From an uncultured Roseibium sp. (GTDB taxonomy: Bacteria > Pseudomonadota > Alphaproteobacteria > Rhizobiales > Stappiaceae): a stretch of DNA of 64,000 bases. The stretch's first letter is position 1; the number at the start of each line of letters is the position of its first letter. Of the stretch, positions 17,939 through 27,918 are shown in pieces. Both the position numbers and the translations under genes were made by a program. The stretch spans positions 2,108,001-2,172,000 of the forward strand of contig NZ_OY780958.1 of assembly GCF_963675985.1 (NCBI RefSeq). Reading direction: 5' to 3'. The notes under the pieces were generated by a model that was not told the origin of the DNA, made no database searches, and saw nothing but the letters and a program-made list of their open reading frames with translations.

Positions 17939-19708
17939 TCAGCGCATTTCCTCAGGCGCATCAACGCCCAGAATCGCGAGACCTGAAGCAAGCACCAAAG
18001 ATACTGCACGGACCAGGGCAAGACGCGCTACGGTTAATTTGGTATTATCGGCGTTAATAAAACGTAATTGCGGCAATTCCTTGCCTCTATTCCAGTGCGC
18101 ATGCAAAGAACTGGCGAGGTCATAGAGGTAGAACGCAATGCGGTGCGGCTCATGCGTTTCCGCGGCCGCGTCGACAACCTTTGGCCACATGGCCATCTTT
18201 CCGATCAGCTCCAGTTCACCGACATCATCCAGCTGCGCAAGATCCGCTCCGGCAAGCACCGCATCGCTCACATCGAGGCCAGGCAGCTCTCCCTGCGCCT
18301 GACGCAGGACCGAACAGCAGCGCGCATGGCCGTACTGAACGTAAAAGACAGGGTTGTCCTTGGACTGCTCGGTGACCTTCTTGAAGTCGAAGTCGAGCGG
18401 CGCGTCGTTCTTGCGGTAAACCATCATGAAGCGGACCGGATCGCGGCCGACTTCCTCGACCACGTCGCGCAGCGTCACGAAATCCCCCGACCGCTTGGAC
18501 ATTTTCACCGGCTCGCCGCCGCGGAACAGCCTCACCAGCTGGCAGAGACGCACAATGACCTCCGACTTGCCGCCGGAAATCGCCTTGCCGACCGCCTGCA
18601 GGCGCTTGACGTAACCGCCGTGGTCGGCACCGAGCACATAGATCATCTCATCGAAGCCGCGCAGGTACTTGTCGCGGAAATAGGCGACGTCAGCCGCAAA
18701 ATAGGTATAGGACCCGTCCGACTTCTTCAGCGCACGGTCGGTGTCGTCGCCGAAATCCTCGGCCCGGAACAACGTCTGCTCGCGATCTTCCCAGTCTTCG
18801 GGCACCTGCCCCTTCGGCGGCGGCAACGTACCCTGATAGACGAGATCCTCCTTGCGCAACGCCTCGAGCATCTCGTCGATTTTCGACGGCTTGCCGTCGG
18901 CATGCATATGCAGGGTGCGCTCGGAGAAAAAGACGTCGTGATGAACATTGAGCGTCGCCAGATCGTCCCGGATCAGATCCATCATCCCTGCGATGGTCTC
19001 CTCCTTGACGATCGGCATCCAGTCGGCCTCGTCCATGTCCTTGAGGGCGGCGCCATGGGTCTTGGCGAGCTTTTCGCCGATCGGCTTCAGATAATCGCCC
19101 GGATAAAGGCCGGCCGGGATTTCGCCTATATTCTCGCCCAGCGCCTCGCGGTACCGCAAAAAGGCGCTTTTGGCCAATGTGTCGATCTGCGAACCGGCAT
19201 CGTTGATGTAATATTCCTTGATGACATCGTAGCCGGCATAGGCAAGCAGACCGGCAAGCGCATCGCCGACAACGGCACCGCGGGTGTGGCCGACGTGCAT
19301 CGGCCCGGTCGGGTTGGCGGAGACATATTCAACATTGACCTTCTTGCCCGCGCCCCGCGCCGACCGGCCGAAATCCAGACCTTCGCGGACAACGGCGCCC
19401 AGGACCCGGTGCCAGACTGCGGGTGCGACCCGCAGGTTGATAAAACCCGGACCGGCTACACTGACTTCGGTCACGTCGGTATCCGCACGAAGGCTTTCGG
19501 CGAGCTGCTCGGCCAGATCGCGCGGCTTCATGCCCAACTGCTTGGCCAGCACCATCGCCGCATTGGTCGCCAGATCGCCATGCGCCGGATCGCGCGGTGA
19601 TTCCACGGTCACGCGGGAAAGGTCGGGACTGGCGCCCTCACTCCCCTTCAGATCCAGACCCTGAACGGCCGCTCTTACCCGTTCTGCGAATTCAGCAAAG
19701 ATATTCAT
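17939..19708 (-). CDS. argS: Arginyl-tRNA synthetase
   Basis: This class I synthetase charges tRNA-Arg. Translation from the ATG at 19708 (MNIFAEFAERV) gives 589 residues. Visible are the HIGH-type motif HVGHTRGAVVGDAL, preceded by NVEYVSANPTGP, the KMSKR motif in EPVKMSKRSGDF, and a C-terminal anticodon-binding domain ending LRFINADNTKLTVARLALV...GVDAPEEM. An in-frame ATG six bases earlier is an alternative start. It lies between dgt and the SPOR gene on the same strand. Confidence 0.97.
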   Translation of the reverse strand: MNIFAEFAERVRAAVQGLDLKGSEGASPDLSRVTVESPRDPAHGDLATNAAMVLAKQLGMKPRDLAEQLAESLRADTDVTEVSVAGPGFINLRVAPAVWHRVLGAVVREGLDFGRSARGAGKKVNVEYVSANPTGPMHVGHTRGAVVGDALAGLLAYAGYDVIKEYYINDAGSQIDTLAKSAFLRYREALGENIGEIPAGLYPGDYLKPIGEKLAKTHGAALKDMDEADWMPIVKEETIAGMMDLIRDDLATLNVHHDVFFSERTLHMHADGKPSKIDEMLEALRKEDLVYQGTLPPPKGQVPEDWEDREQTLFRAEDFGDDTDRALKKSDGSYTYFAADVAYFRDKYLRGFDEMIYVLGADHGGYVKRLQAVGKAISGGKSEVIVRLCQLVRLFRGGEPVKMSKRSGDFVTLRDVVEEVGRDPVRFMMVYRKNDAPLDFDFKKVTEQSKDNPVFYVQYGHARCCSVLRQAQGELPGLDVSDAVLAGADLAQLDDVGELELIGKMAMWPKVVDAAAETHEPHRIAFYLYDLASSLHAHWNRGKELPQLRFINADNTKLTVARLALVRAVSLVLASGLAILGVDAPEEMR

Positions 19709-19806
19709 GACCATCCGACCGGTTGGAAACGTAAAACACAACAAACCCGCGTGCTGCAGACGCATATTGCGCTCAGCACCGCAGGCTTGGAAATACTGCC
19801 AGCGCC

Positions 19807-21030
19807 CTAGCCTAATTCGGGAGTATCGTCAAACAATCTGCGATGTTCGCTGATGGCGAAACGATCGGTCATTCCAGCGATGTAGTCACAAACCCGGCGC
19901 GCCAGAACCGATTCGTCAATCGACTTCAGATCCATATTCCAGGGCTCGGGCATGAGTTCCGGCTCCGCCATGAACCTGGCGAACAGGTCCCTCATGATGC
20001 CGGCCACGAGCTTGCGGATCGCCAGGACATCGCCGTGCCGGTAGACGTTGGCGAACAGGAAGGTCTTCACCTCGCGCTCCCTGGAAGCCAAAACGTCGGA
20101 GAAGTTCACCAGGCAACGGCCGGCATTGCGCACATCCGTTGCCGATTTCGGATCCGCCTCCCCGATCCGGCGCAGGGATTCGGTGATCACGTCCTCGACC
20201 ATGCGGGTGATGGAGCGGCGCACGATTTCGTGGATCCTGCGATGGTCTTCCAGGCCGGGGTACCTCTCATCGACCTCCGCCAGGATATCGGCCAGGAACG
20301 GGACGCTTCGGATATCCTCGACTGCGATCAGCCGCGCGCGCAGGCCATCGTCCAGATCGTGGGCATCATAGGCGATATCGTCGGCGATTGCGGCCGCCTG
20401 GGCTTCCGCGCTCGGCCAGGTCTGCAGCTCAAGGTCCTGCTTTTGCGCATATTCGCGAATGGCGAAGGGCAGCACGCTGTCGGCGAACTTGCCGAGCGGC
20501 TTCCCCTCCGGCGAAACCAGGGGACCGTTGTGCTTGACCAGACCTTCCAGTGTCTCCCAGGACAGGTTCAGCCCGTCGAACTCCGCATAGCGTTGTTCGA
20601 GGCTGGTCACGACCCGCAGGGACTGGGCGTTGTGATCGAACCCCTCGTAGGGCGCCATGCATACGTGCATCACGTCCTCGCCTTCGTGACCGAAGGGCGT
20701 ATGTCCCAGATCGTGGGCAAGGGCAAGGCATTCGGCGAGATCCTCGTCGAGACGCAGGGCGCGCGCCAGCGCCCGGGCGATCTGAGACACCTCGATCGTA
20801 TGGGTCAGCCTTGTGCGGAAATGATCGCCCTCATGATAGACGAAGACCTGGGTCTTGTGCTTCAGGCGGCGAAAAGCGGAAGAATGAATGATCCGGTCGC
20901 GATCGCGCTGAAACGGCGTTCGCGTCGGACTGGACGGCTCGGGATAGAGACGGCCGCGCGTGTCATTGGGATCCTGCGCGAACCGGGCCAGCGGCTGCGC
21001 GCCATACCCGAGTTTTCCCTGGGCCGTCAT
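19807..21030 (-). CDS. dgt: Deoxyguanosinetriphosphate triphosphohydrolase-like protein
   Basis: This HD-domain enzyme hydrolyses dNTPs to deoxynucleosides and triphosphate, adjusting the dNTP pool. The 407-residue product has the metal ligands in RLTHTIEVSQIARALA and the HD pair in ALAHDLGHTPFGHEGE, then the family segment FDHNAQSLRVV. Length is typical of the short alphaproteobacterial dGTPase-like family. It is divergent from erpA and lies upstream of argS. Confidence 0.93.
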   Translation of the reverse strand: MTAQGKLGYGAQPLARFAQDPNDTRGRLYPEPSSPTRTPFQRDRDRIIHSSAFRRLKHKTQVFVYHEGDHFRTRLTHTIEVSQIARALARALRLDEDLAECLALAHDLGHTPFGHEGEDVMHVCMAPYEGFDHNAQSLRVVTSLEQRYAEFDGLNLSWETLEGLVKHNGPLVSPEGKPLGKFADSVLPFAIREYAQKQDLELQTWPSAEAQAAAIADDIAYDAHDLDDGLRARLIAVEDIRSVPFLADILAEVDERYPGLEDHRRIHEIVRRSITRMVEDVITESLRRIGEADPKSATDVRNAGRCLVNFSDVLASREREVKTFLFANVYRHGDVLAIRKLVAGIMRDLFARFMAEPELMPEPWNMDLKSIDESVLARRVCDYIAGMTDRFAISEHRRLFDDTPELG

Positions 21031-21206
21031 ATCAGAGCTGTCCTATCCCTGTGTGGTGATTGTTTCGATCCCGAGCGTCATGATTGCCCCCGGCACATTG
21101 ACGCGGTGCCTTCAAGACCATACCTATCTGTCATGATCAAGACAGCGGACGGCTTAATCCTGTTCCGCCGCAGTCAGCCCCGAACGCTCTTTCATCACGG
21201 CGAGCC

Positions 21207-21548
21207 ATGACCGAAACACTTGAACATCCCGTAACAGTCAGTGACCGCGCTGCCAAGCGGATCGCAAGGATTTTGGCCAACGAACCGGCCGGAACCAATC
21301 TTCGCGTCAGTGTGGAAGGCGGCGGCTGTTCCGGACTGCAGTACAAATACGATCTGGTGACTGCGCGAGAGGATGACGATCTGGTGATCGAGAAGAACGG
21401 CATTGCGGTCCTGATCGACAGTGTCTCCCTGCAGTATATGGCGGGATCGGAAATCGACTTCGTCGACGACCTTATCGGCCAGTCCTTCCAGATCAACAAT
21501 CCCAACGCCGTCGCCGGTTGCGGCTGCGGAACCAGCTTCACGATCTGA
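21207..21548 (+). CDS. erpA: A-type iron-sulfur carrier, ErpA-like
   Basis: This 113-residue HesB/IscA-type scaffold delivers Fe-S clusters to apo-proteins. The conserved cysteines are present as GGGCSGLQYKYDL and the C-terminal GCGCGTSF pair, and the spacing is normal. ErpA-type naming follows the isolated position next to dgt and xthA, away from the suf operon, which has its own SufA at 31226-31612. Confidence 0.9.
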   Translation: MTETLEHPVTVSDRAAKRIARILANEPAGTNLRVSVEGGGCSGLQYKYDLVTAREDDDLVIEKNGIAVLIDSVSLQYMAGSEIDFVDDLIGQSFQINNPNAVAGCGCGTSFTI

Positions 21549-21667
21549 GTTTCTCGGGTTCAGTCGTTTCCTGTTGGCCGTTTGCGGTTTCGTCGTCAAA
21601 GGCGGGACAAAGCGGCGTCTGCGGTGCTACCAATTCCGCAAGAGCGTAGCGAAGCTGGAAGCAAACG

Positions 21668-22450
21668 ATGAAGATTGCCACCTGGAACATCAACGGCGTC
21701 AAGGCCCGGATAGACACCGTGCTGGAATGGCTCAAAGAAGCCCAGCCGGACATCGCCTGTTTCCAGGAAATCAAGTCCGTTGACGAGAACTTCCCACGGG
21801 AAGCAATCGAAGAACTCGGGTACAACATCGCCACCCACGGCCAGAAGAGCTTCAACGGTGTCGCACTGCTGTCCAAGCTGCCGCTGGAAGATATCCAGCG
21901 CGGCCTGCCGGGCGATGACAGCGACGAGCAGGCCCGCTACATCGAGGCCGGTGTTTCCACAGACAAGGGCGCGCTCCGTTTCGGCTGTTTGTACCTGCCC
22001 AACGGGAATCCGCTCGGAACGGAGAAATTCCCCTACAAGCTCGGCTGGATGGACCGGCTGATCGCGCATGCGGAAAAGCGCCTCACCGAAGAAACGCCGT
22101 TCCTGCTCTTGGGCGACTACAATGTCATTCCGGATCCGATCGACGCCCGGAATCCCGACGCCTGGATCGACGACGCCCTGTTCCAGCCGGAAAGCCGGCG
22201 GAAATTCAGGACTCTTGTCAACCTGGGGCTGACGGAAGCGGTGCGCGCTTGCACGCAGGCGCCGGAAACCTACACGTTCTGGGATTACCAGGCGGGCGCC
22301 TGGCAGAAGAACAACGGGATCCGGATCGACCACATCCTGATGTCGCCCCAGGCGACCGACAGGATGACCGGCTGCGGGATCGACAAACATGTGCGCGGCT
22401 GGGAAAAGCCGTCGGACCATGTTCCGGTCTGGGTGGATCTGGCCGCCTGA
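21668..22450 (+). CDS. xthA: Exodeoxyribonuclease III
   Basis: This DNA-repair enzyme has AP-endonuclease and 3'-5' exonuclease activity. The 260-residue product shows the endonuclease/exonuclease/phosphatase-fold signatures MKIATWNINGVKAR, CFQEIKS (metal-binding Glu), LLGDYNVIPDP, IDHILMSP and the terminal SDHVPVWVDL (catalytic Asp-His). It lies 119 bp downstream of erpA on the same strand. Confidence 0.96.
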   Translation: MKIATWNINGVKARIDTVLEWLKEAQPDIACFQEIKSVDENFPREAIEELGYNIATHGQKSFNGVALLSKLPLEDIQRGLPGDDSDEQARYIEAGVSTDKGALRFGCLYLPNGNPLGTEKFPYKLGWMDRLIAHAEKRLTEETPFLLLGDYNVIPDPIDARNPDAWIDDALFQPESRRKFRTLVNLGLTEAVRACTQAPETYTFWDYQAGAWQKNNGIRIDHILMSPQATDRMTGCGIDKHVRGWEKPSDHVPVWVDLAA

Positions 22451-22537
22451 AACAGCAGCATGGTTGAATGATTTCCGTCCCGGCCGCGGATATGCTAGGG
22501 TTTTCTCCTATCGAGAAGACATGGCATTGGGGTGGCT

Positions 22538-22900
22538 ATGAGACAGATCCTGACCTTCTTCGCCTGCGGCCGGCCGGCAAAAGCGGCTCTCAACAGATAT
22601 ACCACTTCACTGGCAGCGGCTGTGTTCCTGATTGCCTCAGGACCATCATCAGCGATTTCCGGAGAGATCAAACACGCGGCGGCAGCACCCAAGCCCGTTG
22701 TCAACTGCACTTGCCGCTATCAGGGCTCCAACTATCACATCGGTGATGAAATCTGCCTGAACAGTCCATCGGGACCGAAAATGGCGACCTGTGACATGGT
22801 GCTCAACAATACGTCCTGGAGCATCAGCAAGACGCCCTGCCCCACGGCCCGAATGACACCGGTCCCGTCGTCCGTCCTGCGGGTCAGTTGGAACGGATGA
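22538..22900 (+). CDS. Small secreted cysteine-containing protein, unknown function
   Basis: The 120-residue product (ATG at 22538; a GTG six bases earlier is in frame) has an N-terminal hydrophobic segment (TTSLAAAVFLIASGPSSAISG) consistent with a Sec signal peptide. The small mature part has five cysteines in the pattern CTC...C...C...C. I do not recognise a named domain. It is probably periplasmic or extracellular with disulfides. It faces the exoR-like gene tail-to-tail with only 9 bp between them. Confidence 0.6.
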   Translation: MRQILTFFACGRPAKAALNRYTTSLAAAVFLIASGPSSAISGEIKHAAAAPKPVVNCTCRYQGSNYHIGDEICLNSPSGPKMATCDMVLNNTSWSISKTPCPTARMTPVPSSVLRVSWNG

Positions 22901-22909
22901 TCCCGGTTC

Positions 22910-23761
22910 TTATTGCGAGGGAACCTGCTGTGCCGTGACCATGTCGGGACGGTTCTGGGTGATCCAGTTGTCGGCCATGCCACGGGCCAGTTTCCGCACA
23001 TTCTCGCTCGAAAGCGAGAAATAACGCTCGTGCATCTGGTTGATCCAATCGGCATCGGCTCCGCGAACCTGCCGGCGGGCAACCGTCAGCCACATCAATC
23101 CCCGGGCCTTCTGCGCATCCGAATGCGCCATATTGTAGAGCGTTTCCCCGAGCCGGGCCTGAGCCCCGATATGACCTTTCAGCGATGCGAGGTTGTACCA
23201 GCGAACCGCCAGACGGCTGCTGGAGCCTTCATACATGCGGCCCAGTTCGTACTGGGCTTCCGGGTCGCCGAAATAGGAGGCTGCGTGGGTAAAGATCTGC
23301 CGGGCGCGCGCCACATTCTGCGGAACGGCATCGCTGATCCCGTTCAGATAATAGGTTCCAAGCGCGACGAAGGCACTTGCCACGAACGGCGCATCCGGCT
23401 CGTGCGGTCCGCTGTCGCCGTGCTCGCGCACGACCTGACTGTAATACTCGAACGCCTTGATGTCGTCTTCCTTGACACCGTCGCCCTTGGCATACATTTC
23501 GCCGAGTTTCCAGGCGGCCATCGGCTGCCCCTTCCTCGCTGCATACTGCAGGGAACTCAAGGCAGCGGCCTTGTTTCCGGCGTAATATTGACGGGCACCG
23601 GTCCTCAGCGCCTCACGCGGGGAAAGGTCCTCGACCTTGATCGCATCGTTGGCCGCCGGCTTGCCATCGAAGGCAACGGCCTGCCCGAGCGACCCGAAGC
23701 CACCCGCCAGAACGAGACAGGCAGCCAGGCACGCCGATACAGCCGGCATCGGTGCCCTCAT
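22910..23761 (-). CDS. exoR: Periplasmic Sel1-repeat protein, ExoR-like regulator
   Basis: Taken from the ATG at 23761, which has an excellent upstream AGGAGAGGGA, the product is 283 residues. It has a signal peptide (MRAPMPAVSACLAACLVLAGG) and a series of Sel1/TPR-like repeats (AARKGQPMAAWKLGEMYAKGDG; GDPEAQYELGRMYEGS; GHIGAQARLGETLYNMA). In rhizobia, ExoR is a periplasmic inhibitor of the ExoS/ChvI two-component system controlling exopolysaccharide and motility. Whether exoS/chvI are present here cannot be seen. The open frame extends upstream to 23926, but the start used here has the ribosome site and the signal peptide. Confidence 0.8.
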   Translation of the reverse strand: MRAPMPAVSACLAACLVLAGGFGSLGQAVAFDGKPAANDAIKVEDLSPREALRTGARQYYAGNKAAALSSLQYAARKGQPMAAWKLGEMYAKGDGVKEDDIKAFEYYSQVVREHGDSGPHEPDAPFVASAFVALGTYYLNGISDAVPQNVARARQIFTHAASYFGDPEAQYELGRMYEGSSSRLAVRWYNLASLKGHIGAQARLGETLYNMAHSDAQKARGLMWLTVARRQVRGADADWINQMHERYFSLSSENVRKLARGMADNWITQNRPDMVTAQQVPSQ

Positions 23762-24610
23762 TCCCTCTCCTGTCTGTCGCCACGCCCGAGGCATCATCCT
23801 GAACTCATCACATTGACCGCTTTTCTCAGCGAAACCGGTCTTATTGAACACGTTGCGCACAGCGTATCCGCTCATTTCGGCCAGAGTTGGGCCCTTGTCG
23901 GACGGAATGCGGCAGGAGCTGGACATTCTTCTGTCGAACCCGCCTTCTGCAGATCCGGCCGAAGCGCATATGCCGACGCGTGACGGCGTTGCGCTTCCGG
24001 TCTCTCGCTTGTGCTCTTCGCATTTCCGCCGATCCGGCTACCGGTCCTGCGGACCGCATTGCCCCAATCTGACGTTGTTAAATCTCCATCGCGCCGTCAT
24101 CCGGGCCGGAACGTGCCAATCGACACAGCCCAGCCTCATGCCGCGCAAGATCAACGGGTGCAGATGAAACATGGCCGAAGAACGGCAGCAATGCCGACGG
24201 CCCTCCTGTGAGGAGACTTCCTGCGCATATGTTGCGTTGATGTCACACCTCTATGAGGGTTCTCACCCCATCAGAGCCATGATTACTGCGCAAACTGCCA
24301 AGGTCCCGGCACAGAACAGGTCTGCCTGCTGCCGGAATGCGATCCCATACTGTCTGATCATTTGCCCATTCCCCTTTGTTTGCCGCGGATTTTTTTACCT
24401 GCGGTCTTTCCCGTGGCTGATGAAACCACAGACCGGTTGACATTCGGTTGCCGTAAGAGCATTCGAGCTTGAGCTTTGGGCGATAAATTGGGGGCGACTG
24501 CGCGGAACGCTTTGCCGTTCCGGCTTTGTCCTGCGAAACTGATCTGGTGATTCGCTGGACAGTTTTGTCGGCGACCGAGAAACTGATGTGACCAACGCGG
24601 CGGGAACTGA
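23762..24610. other. 849-bp intergenic region between exoR-like gene and parE
   Basis: This is the divergent upstream region for the exoR-like gene and parE. I see no supported gene in it: the open frames present are short, without ribosome sites or family resemblance. It should hold the promoters of both flanking genes. I could not point to a clear operator or RNA structure. Confidence 0.5.
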
Positions 24611-26662
24611 ATGAGCGGAAAAGACGATCTTTTTGCAGGAAACGCGCAGGCTGCAGCCCCGGTCGACCGGGATCCACCTGCATCTCCGGCACGAAAGACC
24701 GCGCGCCCCGCACTGAAAGCCGTGGCAAGCGGCGAAGATTATTCGGCCGCCGACATCGAGGTTCTGGAAGGCCTGGAACCGGTGCGACGGCGCCCGGGCA
24801 TGTATATCGGCGGCACCGATGAGAAGGCGCTGCATCACCTTTTCGCGGAAGTCATCGACAACTCCATGGATGAGGCCGTCGCCGGCCACGCGACCTGGAT
24901 CGATGTGTCCCTTTCCACGGACGGTTATCTGACCGTGACCGACAACGGTCGGGGTATTCCCGTCGATCCGCATCCGAAGTTCAAGGACAAGTCCGCGCTT
25001 GAGGTCATCATGACCACCCTGCACGCGGGCGGGAAATTCGACAGCAAGGTCTACGAGACGTCCGGCGGTCTCCACGGCGTCGGCGTTTCGGTCGTCAACG
25101 CCCTGTCGGAAGATCTGGTCGTCGAGGTTGCGCGGACGCGCAAACTGTACCGGCAGCGCTTCCAGCGCGGCATTCCGCAAGGCCCGCTGGAACTCGTTGG
25201 CGACACCCAGAACCGGCGCGGCACCAGCGTGCGCTTCAAGCCGGATCCGGAAATTTTCGGCAAGTCCGCCAAATTCATTCCCGCGCGCCTGCTCAAGATG
25301 GCCCGCTCGAAGGCCTATCTCTTCGGTGGCGTCGAAATCCGCTGGCATTGCGATCCCGCGCTGCTGTCGGAAAAGGACGAGACCCCGGCGGAAGCCGTGT
25401 TCCATTTCCCCGGAGGGTTGCGCGACTTCCTGGCCGAGCGGCTGTCCAAGGAACGCACCGTCGTTGACGACATTTTCGCCGGGCGCACGGTCAAGGCCGG
25501 CAGCCACGGCTCGGTCGAATGGGCCGTGACCTGGTTCGCTGGCGACGGTTTCATCAATTCCTACTGTAATACGGTTCCGACCCCTGAAGGCGGCACCCAT
25601 GAGGCGGGCCTGCGCCATGCACTGCTGCGCGGCCTGAAGGCCTATGGCGAACTGACCAACAACAAGAAAGCGTCCATCATCACCGGCGACGATGTCCTGA
25701 CGTCGGCCGGAGGAATGCTGTCGGTCTTCATCCGGGAGCCGGAGTTCGTCGGCCAGACGAAGGACCGGCTGGCGACCAACGAGGCCACACGCATTACGGA
25801 AACCGCGGTCCGCGATGCATTCGACCACTGGCTGACGGCTTCGCCGAACCAGGCCAACAAGTTGCTGGAATGGGTGATCGACCGGGCCGAGGAACGCCTG
25901 CGCCGGCGGCAGGAGAAGGATGTCGCCCGCAAGACGGCCGTGCGCAAGCTGCGCTTGCCCGGCAAGCTGGCCGACTGTTCCGCCAATCAGGCGGACGGTA
26001 CCGAACTGTTCATCGTGGAAGGGGATTCGGCCGGCGGGTCCGCCAAGCAGGCACGCAACCGCTCCAACCAGGCTGTTCTTCCACTGCGTGGCAAGATCCT
26101 GAACGTCGCCAACGCAGGTCGGGAAAAACTGGCTGCCAACCAGCAGCTGGCGGATCTTGTCCAGGCACTCGGCTGCGGAACGCGGTCAAACTATCGCGAT
26201 ACGGACCTGCGATACGAAAAGGTCGTCATCATGACCGATGCGGACGTGGACGGCGCCCATATCGCATCTCTTCTGATCACCTTCTTCTACCGCGAGATGC
26301 CGGAACTCATTCGCAACGACCATCTGTTTCTGGCCGTTCCCCCGCTCTACAGGCTGACCCAGGGCGGCAAGACGCTTTATGCCCGCGACGACGCCCACAA
26401 GGACGAACTGATGGGAACCGCCTTCAAGGGGAAGGCAAAAGTCGAAATCGGCCGGTTCAAAGGCCTCGGCGAAATGCTTCCTGCCCAGTTGAAGGAAACC
26501 ACCATGGATCCGAAAAACCGCACCATGTTGCTGGTTCGGGTCGATGAAAATGCTGCGGCCGAAACCAACGACGTCGTGGAGCGCCTGATGGGGAACAAGC
26601 CTGAGGCCCGCTTCCGCTTCATCCAGGACAATGCGGAATTTGCCGAGGATCTGGACATCTGA
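24611..26662 (+). CDS. parE: DNA topoisomerase IV subunit B
   Basis: ParE is the ATPase subunit of the type IIA topoisomerase that decatenates daughter chromosomes. The 683-residue product has GHKL ATPase motifs (EVIDNSMDEAVAG; TDNGRGIPVDPHP; GGLHGVGVSVVNALS), a GyrB-type transducer, and the TOPRIM motifs IVEGDSAGGSAKQARNR and DADVDGAHIASLL. A short variable N-terminal extension (about 45 residues) precedes the ATPase fold. The lack of the long C-terminal insertion and the VDPHPKFKDKSALEV segment fit ParE rather than GyrB. Confidence 0.94.
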   Translation: MSGKDDLFAGNAQAAAPVDRDPPASPARKTARPALKAVASGEDYSAADIEVLEGLEPVRRRPGMYIGGTDEKALHHLFAEVIDNSMDEAVAGHATWIDVSLSTDGYLTVTDNGRGIPVDPHPKFKDKSALEVIMTTLHAGGKFDSKVYETSGGLHGVGVSVVNALSEDLVVEVARTRKLYRQRFQRGIPQGPLELVGDTQNRRGTSVRFKPDPEIFGKSAKFIPARLLKMARSKAYLFGGVEIRWHCDPALLSEKDETPAEAVFHFPGGLRDFLAERLSKERTVVDDIFAGRTVKAGSHGSVEWAVTWFAGDGFINSYCNTVPTPEGGTHEAGLRHALLRGLKAYGELTNNKKASIITGDDVLTSAGGMLSVFIREPEFVGQTKDRLATNEATRITETAVRDAFDHWLTASPNQANKLLEWVIDRAEERLRRRQEKDVARKTAVRKLRLPGKLADCSANQADGTELFIVEGDSAGGSAKQARNRSNQAVLPLRGKILNVANAGREKLAANQQLADLVQALGCGTRSNYRDTDLRYEKVVIMTDADVDGAHIASLLITFFYREMPELIRNDHLFLAVPPLYRLTQGGKTLYARDDAHKDELMGTAFKGKAKVEIGRFKGLGEMLPAQLKETTMDPKNRTMLLVRVDENAAAETNDVVERLMGNKPEARFRFIQDNAEFAEDLDI

Positions 26663-26818
26663 ATCACCGATTCTGCCGCTCGAATCGAGAAAACCGTTTG
26701 TCCGCCCTATCGCTCTGCGCGGATAGGCATTATCATGTTTCTGAAATTTAATGCGAAAGTCTTTGTTGCCCTCGCTTCAGACGCAAACGAGTAATTAATA
26801 AACCCGCGGATAGCGACC

Positions 26819-27616
26819 ATGCTGCAAGCGATGTATGATGTATTAGACCGCCAGCGACGGCCCCTCAGAAACCGTCACTACATGGTCTTTCGAAAAGCAC
26901 GGGTGGGATATGCCCGCATTCCCGGTGCCCCGATGGCAACGGTGTTCCCGGTCCTGAAAATGCTGAGTGGCCTGGCTGTCGATCCGGATGCCACGCAGGC
27001 TTATACCACGGACTACACGGGCCTTTGGGAAGGCGATATCGAGCTTCTCACGGCCAGCGAACTCAAGCGGCGGCATCCGGATTTCCCGGTGTTTACAATC
27101 GTTCAATATCCCCACTCCCGGCTGGCCTCCTGTTACGAGCACCTCATTCTCGGCGATACGGACCTGCCCGCCTATTTCGAGGAAAACCGCTTCCGGAAAG
27201 AGATGCCGGTCAACGAATTCCTGGAACGCGTCCTGGAAACGACAGATCTTGTCGCGGATAACCTGCTGCGCAGCCAGTCCTCCATGCTCCATCACAAGGG
27301 CACACTCATTCCGGACCTGATCCTGGATTTCAACAAGCTGCCGTCGGACTGGAGCAAGCTTCGATCCCTCTTGAAGCGGCAGAGCAATATCGACATCGGC
27401 GAGGGTCCCGCGGCCATTGAGTTGCCGACGCACGAGACGGCCGAAGCCATTCGGGATTCGCTCTATTTCAGCCAGGTTCTGAGACATTACCGGCGCGACT
27501 ACAAACTGTTTTTCGACAATGGACCCGGCGAACCGCCTGCGCGAAAGCATTCATGGAAAAATGCCGGCGCTGCCGGTGAATTGCGCGGGCAGACAAGTTC
27601 TTCCGGACTCGCCTGA
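26819..27616 (+). CDS. Sulfotransferase-like protein with an atypical PAPS loop
   Basis: This 265-residue cytoplasmic protein resembles bacterial/Golgi-type sulfotransferases. The most recognisable segment is FTIVQYPHSRLASCYEHLIL, matching the family VRNPYDRLxSxY 3'-phosphate-binding region. The N-terminal loop that normally carries the catalytic Lys (IPKxAxT) reads ARIPGAPMATV here, so the Lys is replaced by Gly. It may be a divergent or inactive member. It is monocistronic, with more than 150 bp on the 5' side and about 300 bp on the 3' side. Function remains uncertain. Confidence 0.55.
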   Translation: MLQAMYDVLDRQRRPLRNRHYMVFRKARVGYARIPGAPMATVFPVLKMLSGLAVDPDATQAYTTDYTGLWEGDIELLTASELKRRHPDFPVFTIVQYPHSRLASCYEHLILGDTDLPAYFEENRFRKEMPVNEFLERVLETTDLVADNLLRSQSSMLHHKGTLIPDLILDFNKLPSDWSKLRSLLKRQSNIDIGEGPAAIELPTHETAEAIRDSLYFSQVLRHYRRDYKLFFDNGPGEPPARKHSWKNAGAAGELRGQTSSSGLA

Positions 27617-27918
27617 CAGGCTCTCAAACCGGTATTGTGATTTCTTGTGAGCTTGCGTTTTAAGTTGCAAATTCTTTTGACGGTAAAGTCATTATCGGAA
27701 GCCAATTTGATAGGTGAATTAAATTTCGACCTCTCTCCGGAGACCACAGTTAACTGATATACGTTTTATTCTCCGAAATCGGCGAATTTCTTCGTATTTT
27801 GGCCTGTCTTCACATTGACACTAGCGTCGACAAATGTAGGGTGTGCCCGACTTTGCACGGCATCGCCTGCAAACTGATGTCATTCGATTGATCATGAAAT
27901 CCGGGCTAAAGGCTCTAT
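27617..27918. promoter_or_regulatory. AT-rich leader region of the DEAD-box helicase gene
   Basis: About 300 bp without a gene and visibly more AT-rich than its surroundings. It must contain the promoter and 5' leader of the RhlE-type helicase. Such helicases often have long cold-responsive leaders, but I see no diagnostic motif here, so that is only a possibility. Confidence 0.35.

Noticed and set aside
24243..24728. Minus-strand open frame of 161 codons before and over the parE start
   Set aside because: It overlaps parE, has no ribosome site and shows low-complexity translation; it is a shadow frame.
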